Part shown: positions 1-4,156 of the stretch, one piece after another
Position numbering within the stretch: position 1 is the stretch's first letter
How the letters are laid out: each line of letters opens with the position of its first letter
Assembly (NCBI GenBank): GCA_034440595.1
Contig: JAWXCH010000169.1
Span: 1 to 7,304 of the forward strand
Length of the DNA stretch: 7,304 bases
From: JAWXCH01 sp034440595
GTDB lineage: Bacteria; Planctomycetota; Planctomycetia; Pirellulales; JALHPA01
Reading direction: 5' to 3'
Position numbers and translations under genes: made by a program
Notes under the pieces: model-generated
The model's input: the letters and a program-made list of their open reading frames with translations, nothing else
Told to the model about the DNA's origin: nothing
The model's database searches: none

Positions 1-1
1 A

Positions 2-280
2 GTTGATGTTCGCCTGCACGGCTGGCGGCAGAATGCCGAGGCCTCGCCGTATTACACAACATGGCTCAACCCTGTGCTGTACGTGCATCTGGCGTTCGCG
101 ATCAGCACCACGCTGTTATGGATATACACCATCGTCACCGCCGTGCGCCGCTTCGCCCGGCCGGCGGCACCGGGCCCCTACAGCGCTCAACACAAACGTG
201 TGGCGAAAGCCGCGGCGCTGGGCATGTGCCTCACCGCGGTGACCGGATGGATTTTCTACTGGATGGCGTTTGTTGCTTGA
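2..280 (+). CDS. DUF420-like small integral membrane protein, 3' part only
   Basis: The reading frame is open from the left edge (first full codon at position 2) to TGA at 278-280, giving 92 residues without the true start. Two hydrophobic segments are visible: one starting at LYVHLAFAISTTLLW, and one near the C-terminus, GMCLTAVTGWIFYWMAFVA. Between them is a basic loop with an HKR motif (QHKRVAKAAALG). The order LHG, first helix, Arg-rich loop, HKR, and VTG followed by aromatic residues resembles the C-terminal half of the DUF420/YozB family. These are cytoplasmic-membrane proteins of unproven function, sometimes found near cytochrome oxidase biogenesis genes. GTG at 74 could act as a start, but the conserved-looking upstream residues argue that it is internal. 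The assignment rests on motif memory and hydropathy. The gene is not obviously functionally linked to the signalling genes downstream. Confidence 0.72.
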   Translation, partial: VDVRLHGWRQNAEASPYYTTWLNPVLYVHLAFAISTTLLWIYTIVTAVRRFARPAAPGPYSAQHKRVAKAAALGMCLTAVTGWIFYWMAFVA

Positions 281-316
281 TCCACAGACGAGTCCTTTGC
301 CCGCGTTCACACGTCA

Positions 317-335
317 GCCAGAACCAGCTTCTGGC
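317..335 (+). terminator. stem-loop after DUF420 gene, possible terminator
   Basis: GCCAGAA (317-323) and TTCTGGC (329-335) form a perfect 7-bp stem with a 5-nt loop, 37 nt after the DUF420 stop. No T-run follows directly (the next bases are GTACTCCCCCC), so it is not a canonical intrinsic terminator. It could be a Rho-assisted terminator or an mRNA 3'-end stabiliser. Confidence 0.4.
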
Positions 336-390
336 GTACTCCCCCCGGATGGGCGATGCGGTCTTTTAGGGGATTCGCCCATTGCGTCTG

Positions 391-509
391 ATGATATAGT
401 CTGTATCATTCTTCATGTCAGACACTGGGAGGGCCTTTTTTTTTGCCTGACAAGGGGTTCAGTCCTAAAATGTTGCCGAGTGCAGTTGCTCTCCTTCCCT
501 CGCTGAGGG
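391..509 (+). promoter_or_regulatory. hairpin-rich leader of the response regulator gene
   Basis: Three inverted repeats lie in tandem upstream of the regulator gene. ATGATA (391-396) pairs with TATCAT (404-409) across a 7-nt spacer. TGTCAG (416-421) pairs with CTGACA (447-452) and encloses a run of nine T (436-444). CCCTC (497-501) pairs with GAGGG (505-509) across GCT. A TATAGT at 395-400 resembles a -10 box but has no acceptable -35 partner, so no promoter is called. The repeats are seen directly. Whether they act as operators, RNA structure or neither is unknown. Confidence 0.35.
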
Positions 510-524
510 CATAGGTTTGGTTCC

Positions 525-549
525 ATTCCATTTGGCCGATGGAATTTTT
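525..549 (+). terminator. terminator-like hairpin plus T-run before regulator gene
   Basis: ATTCCAT (525-531) and ATGGAAT (539-545) form a perfect 7-bp stem with loop TTGGCCG. It runs into five T (545-549), six bases before the GAGG Shine-Dalgarno at 555. The stem has only two G-C pairs, so it would be a weak terminator. Its position inside the leader makes a role in attenuation or start-site accessibility possible but unproven. Confidence 0.35.
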
Positions 550-564
550 AATTGAGGATTTCGC

Positions 565-1191
565 ATGCGCGGACGATCTGATCTCACGGTTTTTGTGATT
601 GATGATGACGTAGACATGGCGGAATCGATTTGCGCTCTGGCCAAATCGGTCGGCTTGGCGGCGGTCGCGTATTCGAGTGCCGAAATGTTTTTCGAGCACG
701 AAGATCCTCAAGCGCACGGATGCGCCGTCATCGATCTTCGAATGGATGGCATGACCGGCATTCAGATGATCGAGACGATGCGGGCCGAAGGTTATGAATT
801 ACCTTTTATCCTGCTAACCGCATTCGCTGAAGTTTCCGTCGCCGTCAAGGCAATGCACCTGAATGCGGTGGATGTGCTGGAGAAGCCCGCCGATCCCGGG
901 CTTTTGATTGAGCGAATCCGCGATGCGATTGAACTGGATATTACGCGCAAGGCCAAGCGAACCAGCGAGTCGCATATTCAGAAGCTTTTTAATCTTCTTT
1001 CAGCTCGCGAATTGCAAGCGCTCAAACTCCTCGTGAATGGCCTATCAAGCAAGCAAATGGCGGCCGCCATGGGAATCGCCCACAAGACGGTGGAGAAGCA
1101 TCGCACCAGTTTGATGAAGAAGTTGCAGGTTGCAAATGCCACCGAGTTGGTTCGGTTGACGCTTGACAATCGATCCCTGCTGAAAATTTGA
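565..1191 (+). CDS. FixJ-family response regulator (REC + LuxR-type HTH)
   Basis: This is a complete 208-residue transcription factor, the usual length for FixJ/NarL-type regulators. The receiver domain (about residues 7-125) has the acidic pocket Asp13-15, phosphoacceptor Asp57 in AVIDLRMDGMTG, Thr85 in LLTAF, and Lys107 in LEKP. The stretch VSVAVKAMHLNAVDVLEKP is typical of the FixJ alpha4-beta5 face. A LuxR-type helix-turn-helix covers about residues 143-200 (LSARELQALKLLVNGLSSKQ), with recognition helix HKTVEKHRTSLMKKL (173-187). Phosphorylation at Asp57 is expected to promote dimerisation and DNA binding. The start is set by ATG 565, with GAGG at 555-558 six bases upstream. No kinase lies directly beside it. 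The best candidate partner in the window is the FixL-like kinase starting at 4137. All key residues are intact; the target genes are unknown. Confidence 0.97.
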   Translation: MRGRSDLTVFVIDDDVDMAESICALAKSVGLAAVAYSSAEMFFEHEDPQAHGCAVIDLRMDGMTGIQMIETMRAEGYELPFILLTAFAEVSVAVKAMHLNAVDVLEKPADPGLLIERIRDAIELDITRKAKRTSESHIQKLFNLLSARELQALKLLVNGLSSKQMAAAMGIAHKTVEKHRTSLMKKLQVANATELVRLTLDNRSLLKI

Positions 1192-1247
1192 TGTGACTCA
1201 TCGTAATAGTTGACGGGAAAGACGAACAATCTACACCCGATGATTCT

Positions 1248-1308
1248 GCCGGATAGAACAGGTCGATGCTGCCAACGAGTCACCCCTGGTGAGTCGCGAT
1301 GATCCGGC
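1248..1308. repeat. nested inverted repeat downstream of regulator gene
   Basis: GCCGGAT (1248-1254) and ATCCGGC (1302-1308) are perfect 7-bp arms 47 nt apart. Inside them TCACC (1280-1284) and GGTGA (1288-1292) form a 5-bp stem with loop CCT. The structure begins 57 nt after the regulator stop. It lacks a T-run, so a terminator role is only a possibility. Confidence 0.35.
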
Positions 1309-1651
1309 TTGTAGCTTCATATCTTCATGTTTTTGGCTGAGCGTTGCGTTTCTAATCAAATCGGGGGACACGTCTCGGGCAACACGTACTCACGTGCAGT
1401 TGAATCCGTATCGGCATCACTTGATGCGGAGCCAAGCGTCATGATCTAAAACAAGTCGCTCAATACGGGAGTAATCCCCCATCATTCACAATCAGGAACT
1501 TGACCGACTAAAGGGGTACGGTTGGCATGAACTAGGGTTCCACCAGCCGTTGCCTCGTTGTATCTGCGATTCCTGGCGAGTTCAGTATCCCTCGAGGTGT
1601 TGTGACAGGTAAGTCGATCAGGAACGGTGCGCGAAGGATGTGCTGATATTT

Positions 1652-1673
1652 TCGGCCCAACGCAACGGGCCGA
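1652..1673 (+). promoter_or_regulatory. GC-rich hairpin in the GGDEF-EAL leader
   Basis: TCGGCCC (1652-1658) and GGGCCGA (1667-1673) form a perfect 7-bp stem with the 8-nt loop AACGCAAC. It sits six bases before the terminator-like hairpin at 1680. GCCCA at 1655-1659 could alternatively pair with TGGGC at 1686-1690, which would disrupt both hairpins. This is the kind of mutually exclusive pairing seen in attenuators, but at 5 bp it is weak. Confidence 0.45.
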
Positions 1674-1679
1674 TGCAAC

Positions 1680-1731
1680 ATGAAGTGGGCGGTTTGGTTT
1701 TCGCCCCCCGCCAGCTGCCCACTTCATTTTT
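1680..1731 (+). terminator. strong intrinsic-terminator-like hairpin upstream of GGDEF-EAL gene
   Basis: ATGAAGTGGGC (1680-1690) and GCCCACTTCAT (1717-1727) form a perfect 11-bp stem, immediately followed by five T (1727-1731) on the + strand. The 26-nt loop contains GGTTTGG and CCCCCCGCC and could fold further. It lies only 54 nt before the ATG at 1786. It therefore either ends a transcript from the preceding gap or regulator gene, or sits inside the leader of the GGDEF-EAL gene as an attenuator. The structure is seen directly; the role is inferred. Confidence 0.65.
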
Positions 1732-1785
1732 CTACGGTGACTGAAAAATCAAAACCGCGCTCGCCTCGTTTTATGGACGGTAGGC

Positions 1786-3576
1786 ATGGACTACAGCAAA
1801 GACATGACGAATAGCACTATTGAGATGGCCTACGGCTTGCTGCTTGACTTGATGCCTGACGCCATGGTCATGATCGATTCTGATTCAACCATTGTCGCCG
1901 TCAACCAGACGGTGCAGGACTTGTTCGGGCACATGGATTCCCTCGTGGGCAAGCGTCTTGAGGTCTTGATCCCCGAGATGTACGTTCCCGGTCACGCTAG
2001 GAAAGTGAAGACTTTTTTTGACCACCCGCAATCCCGCCCCATGGGCATGAATATTAAGCTTCGCGCTAAGCATCATAATGGCGACGAGTTTCCAGTCGAC
2101 ATTGCTGTCAAGCACATGATCGGCGAACATGGCGTATTCGCGCTGGCGGCCATAAGGGACATGTCCTCTCGTGTCGAAATGGAAGAGAAACTGCGGTTCC
2201 TTGCCAATCACGATCAACTCACCGGTTTGAACAATCGCGCCGCCTTGATCAGGAAACTTGAATCGATTCTGCTCTCTTCCGAAAAAGAAACATGCAGCAA
2301 ACACGCGCTGTTCTACCTCGATCTGGATCGATTCAAGTTCATCAACGACAGTCTGGGACATGATGTAGGCGACCAGTTGTTGGTATCCGTGGCCAAACGC
2401 ATGTGCGGCGATTTCTACGGCGATGCTCTCTCGTCCAACGCGCCGCAGGCCACGCTGGCCCGACTCGGAGGAGACGAGTTCGTCATCCTTCTCGAAGGGA
2501 TCAGCGACGCTGGGGAGGCTGTCGTCATCGCGCAGAGGTTGCAGGACAGTTTGGCTCGGCCTCATGTCATGGGTCCCAATACGATTCAACTTGAGATCAG
2601 CATAGGACTGGTATTCGATTTTTCGCAATACAGCATGCCCGAGCACATCATGCGAGATGCCGACATCGCCATGTACCAAGCCAAGGTAAGTGACGCCAAT
2701 GTGCCAGTAGCGTTTGACGAAACGATGCACCAAGAGTTGATGGACAAGATGCAACTGGAGATCGATCTACGCAAGGCCTTAGATGCCGGCCAGTTCTATC
2801 TCCTTTACCAACCGATCATTGATCTGGAAAGCGGCTTGCTCAACGGCTTTGAAGCCCTCATTCGCTGGAGACACCCGCAACTGGGCATCGTGGCTCCCGA
2901 CCAGTTCATTCCGCTGGCGGAGGAGACCGGAGAGATCGTGTCTATCGGTCGATGGGTCCTGCGCGAAGCGTGCCAACAGTTGAGCCGATGGCGCGAGGCA
3001 TTCCCCGGCCAGGACTCCATGTATGTTTCGGTCAATCTCAGCAAACGGCAACTCTTCGATCCCACCTTGCTCTCCTACGCGGCCAAGATCGTCAGCGACG
3101 CGAATCTATCACCTGAGCATGTCAAACTTGAGGTCACCGAAGGCGTGGTCATGATGACCGCAGGGGCATTGACGCCGACACTTGAAGCGTTGCGGCGGAT
3201 CGGATTCAAACTGTCCATGGATGGCTTTGGCGTCGGGCAGTCGTCTCTGAGTTACCTGCATCGCTTTCCCATCGATGTGCTGAAAATCGACCGCGCGTTT
3301 GTTTCCAATATAGATATGGGCAGACAGTACTGCGCCATCATTCATGCCATTATCACGCTGGCGCACAACCTGAATATGAAGGTAGTGGCTGAAGGCGTTG
3401 AGACCGCTGATCAGATTTGCGAACTTCAGGCACTTGAGTGTGACAGTGCGCAGGGTTATTACATCGCCAAACCCATGACCGCCGATGCCGCCGAGAATTT
3501 CATCGCCCGCAACTCAAACAAGTTGCCCTTGATGGTGCCCAACGACCAAGTTGACTCCGTCCGCCGATCTGCGTGA
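1786..3576 (+). CDS. PAS-GGDEF-EAL cyclic-di-GMP turnover protein
   Basis: This is a complete 596-residue cytoplasmic protein without a signal peptide or membrane segment. PAS domain: about residues 15-130, ending in a helical linker (RDMSSRVEMEEKLR). GGDEF domain: about 140-305, with TGLNNR, the metal-site FYLDLDRFKFINDSLGH and an intact GGDEF at 228-232. The RxxD inhibitory site expected five residues upstream is replaced by APQA, so product inhibition is probably lost. EAL domain: about 325-580, with EAL at 356-358, Asn417, Glu449 and Glu452, Lys500, Asp502, Glu536 and Gln556 in place. The DDFGTG loop reads DGFGVG (479-484), so the second metal-site Asp is Gly and phosphodiesterase activity may be weak. 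His70 and Met88 of the PAS match the spacing of the haem ligands of E. coli DosP. The start is ATG 1786, with GGACGG at 1775-1780. The domain calls are secure; the net activity and the haem are inference. Confidence 0.98.
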   Translation: MDYSKDMTNSTIEMAYGLLLDLMPDAMVMIDSDSTIVAVNQTVQDLFGHMDSLVGKRLEVLIPEMYVPGHARKVKTFFDHPQSRPMGMNIKLRAKHHNGDEFPVDIAVKHMIGEHGVFALAAIRDMSSRVEMEEKLRFLANHDQLTGLNNRAALIRKLESILLSSEKETCSKHALFYLDLDRFKFINDSLGHDVGDQLLVSVAKRMCGDFYGDALSSNAPQATLARLGGDEFVILLEGISDAGEAVVIAQRLQDSLARPHVMGPNTIQLEISIGLVFDFSQYSMPEHIMRDADIAMYQAKVSDANVPVAFDETMHQELMDKMQLEIDLRKALDAGQFYLLYQPIIDLESGLLNGFEALIRWRHPQLGIVAPDQFIPLAEETGEIVSIGRWVLREACQQLSRWREAFPGQDSMYVSVNLSKRQLFDPTLLSYAAKIVSDANLSPEHVKLEVTEGVVMMTAGALTPTLEALRRIGFKLSMDGFGVGQSSLSYLHRFPIDVLKIDRAFVSNIDMGRQYCAIIHAIITLAHNLNMKVVAEGVETADQICELQALECDSAQGYYIAKPMTADAAENFIARNSNKLPLMVPNDQVDSVRRSA

Positions 3577-3584
3577 ACCGGCGG
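3561..3584 (+). terminator. GC stem-loop enclosing the GGDEF-EAL stop codon
   Basis: CCGCCG (3561-3566) and CGGCGG (3579-3584) form a six-pair all-GC stem with a 12-nt loop that contains the TGA stop (3574-3576). No T-run follows, so it is a weak terminator candidate, or simply RNA structure at the gene end. Confidence 0.25.
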
Positions 3585-3698
3585 CGCAAGAGCCATGACC
3601 TATTGGAGCGAGCGAAGTCGGCATCAACCGGTTGCCATTGTCGCATTCAATTCGTTAACGTGGAGAAGTCGCTGCAAAGAGTGGGTGCGGTAAGTTTT

Positions 3699-3847
3699 CC
3701 GGGCACGTGTGGCACACTGGCAGGCCCCCGGGGTCGCTCTGGACGGTTTGCCAGTGGCGAAATTCGGATTGTCGAGCATTACACATTCCGCCACTGGCAA
3801 ACCGCTCAAAGCAGCGGCCTGCCAGAGCCACACGACATAGTGCCCGG
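3699..3847. repeat. 149-bp imperfect palindrome, REP/MITE-like element
   Basis: The arms pair in four blocks, from the outside in. CCGGGCAC (3699-3706) pairs with GTGCCCGG (3840-3847). GTGTGGC (3707-3713) pairs with GCCACAC (3827-3833). CTGGCAGGCC (3717-3726) pairs with GGCCTGCCAG (3816-3825). CGGTTTGCCAGTGGCG (3744-3759) pairs with CGCCACTGGCAAACCG (3789-3804). That makes 41 paired bases around a loop of about 21-29 nt. The TGGCA core recurs in alternating orientation four times, so the left half can also fold on itself: CACTGGCA 3715-3722 with TGCCAGTG 3749-3756. There is no transposase, clear target-site duplication or T-run. It looks like a mobile noncoding hairpin unit or an mRNA 3'-end structure. 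Confidence 0.75.
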
Positions 3848-3901
3848 TTTGCTTGGCGCACCCCAAAGAATCAACGCCTTCGACTCATTGCTCATGTATG
3901 C

Positions 3902-3937
3902 GATACCATAACCTCGGAACTTCCGAGTATGGCTATC
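3902..3937 (+). promoter_or_regulatory. 16-bp stem-loop over a possible start codon
   Basis: From the outside in, GATA (3902-3905) pairs with TATC (3934-3937), CCATA (3906-3910) with TATGG (3928-3932), and CTCGGAA (3913-3919) with TTCCGAG (3921-3927). The only interruptions are bulges at 3911-3912 and 3933. The near-perfect 15-bp palindrome in the centre could be a dimeric protein operator. As RNA, the hairpin would bury the ATG at 3929. It lies about 200 nt before the kinase start. Confidence 0.5.
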
Positions 3938-4156
3938 ACTGCTTCCGATTTGAACTTCATGCCACGTCGCCGACTGTTTCGCCAGGTCGCGGGCTTTGGA
4001 CTGCTTGCCGGGGTCGGCGGTATTGTGGCGTTCCCTGGCTGCGGCGATACCTGCCTGTCGTTCCGAGCGATTACGCATCGCTTGAGTCGATCACCCGACA
4101 AAGACGCAAAGCTGCCTTGGATGAAGAGGTGTCATCGTGACTTCAACACCTGGTAG
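3929..4156 (+). CDS. doubtful small Tat/lipoprotein-like ORF, possibly frameshifted
   Basis: ATG 3929 (or ATG 3959) opens a frame whose N-terminus looks like an export signal: MPRRRLFRQVAGFGL, a Gly/Val-rich hydrophobic stretch, and VAFPGC at a possible lipidation cysteine. After this cysteine the frame turns into a Cys/His/Arg-rich tail and runs 20 nt into the kinase gene. In the -1 frame from about 4045 the sequence instead reads a plausible hydrophilic tail (YLPVVPSDYASLESITRQRR). It ends at TGA 4138-4140, which overlaps the kinase GTG as GTGA, a usual arrangement for translational coupling. A one-base indel near 4045, or decay of a once longer lipoprotein gene, would explain both. No good ribosome binding site is seen, and the hairpin at 3902-3937 covers ATG 3929. 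I do not recognise the family, and the ORF may not be expressed. Confidence 0.28.
   Translation: MAITASDLNFMPRRRLFRQVAGFGLLAGVGGIVAFPGCGDTCLSFRAITHRLSRSPDKDAKLPWMKRCHRDFNTW
4126..4129 (+). promoter_or_regulatory. ribosome binding site fixing the kinase GTG start
   Basis: GAGG within GAAGAGGT lies seven bases before GTG 4137. The kinase frame has an in-frame TGA at 4122-4124, so the start cannot lie further upstream. This makes GTG 4137 the best-supported start. Confidence 0.75.

Larger units (their letters stand above)
1192..1785 (+). other. 594-nt intergenic region, no convincing gene
   Basis: No reading frame here has good codon use, a ribosome binding site and recognisable protein features together. 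The stretch instead holds small repeats. TCACC and GGTGA (1280-1292) lie nested inside GCCGGAT/ATCCGGC (1248-1308). CACGT and ACGTG (1383-1396) form a hairpin with loop ACTC, and a further CACGT lies at 1369-1373. GCATCA and TGATGC (1414-1427) are nearly back to back. ATCAGGAAC is directly repeated at 1491-1499 and 1617-1625. The region ends in two strong hairpins, listed separately. It could contain a long leader, a noncoding RNA or an interspersed repeat; none of these can be proven from one copy. Confidence 0.6.
3577..4136 (+). other. 560-nt gap between GGDEF-EAL and kinase genes
   Basis: Reading frames crossing this stretch are Arg/Cys/His-rich and overlap a large palindrome, as expected for noncoding DNA. 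The gap contains a perfect 10-bp palindrome CAACCGGTTG (3625-3634), the long inverted repeat at 3699-3847, a stem-loop at 3902-3937, and a doubtful lipoprotein-like ORF at 3929-4156. No promoter with good -35/-10 or -24/-12 elements was found. Confidence 0.55.

Noticed and set aside
372..400. Sigma70-type promoter with TATAGT at 395-400
   Set aside because: No TTGACA-like element lies 16-18 bases upstream, and the box overlaps an inverted repeat.
418..717. Minus-strand 99-codon frame across the regulator leader and 5' end
   Set aside because: It overlaps the receiver domain coding sequence and the hairpin-rich leader; the product is low-complexity and basic.
1482..1727. Minus-strand 81-codon frame in the 1192-1785 gap
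   Set aside because: It begins inside the terminator-like hairpin, and its product has no recognisable fold or conserved motif. It is kept only as a possible repeat signal.
1192..1785. Known c-di-GMP riboswitch (class I or II) ahead of the GGDEF-EAL gene
   Set aside because: I looked for the conserved cores (for example CACGCACAGGGCAAACC-like and GCAAAGCC-like segments) and did not find them. The hairpins present do not match the known architecture.
1885..2754. Long minus-strand open frame (289 codons) opposite the GGDEF-EAL gene
   Set aside because: It is fully antisense to a gene with unambiguous domains. Its His/Val/Asp-rich composition is typical of mirror frames, and no domain is recognisable.
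3709..3726. Sigma54-type promoter suggested by TGGCAC at 3710
   Set aside because: The -12 TTGC element is missing at the required spacing, and the sequence is explained by the palindrome.
3573..3911. Plus-strand 112-codon frame overlapping the GGDEF-EAL stop as GTGA
   Set aside because: It runs through the 149-bp palindrome, has Arg/Ser/Cys-rich composition and no motif, and lacks a dedicated ribosome binding site.
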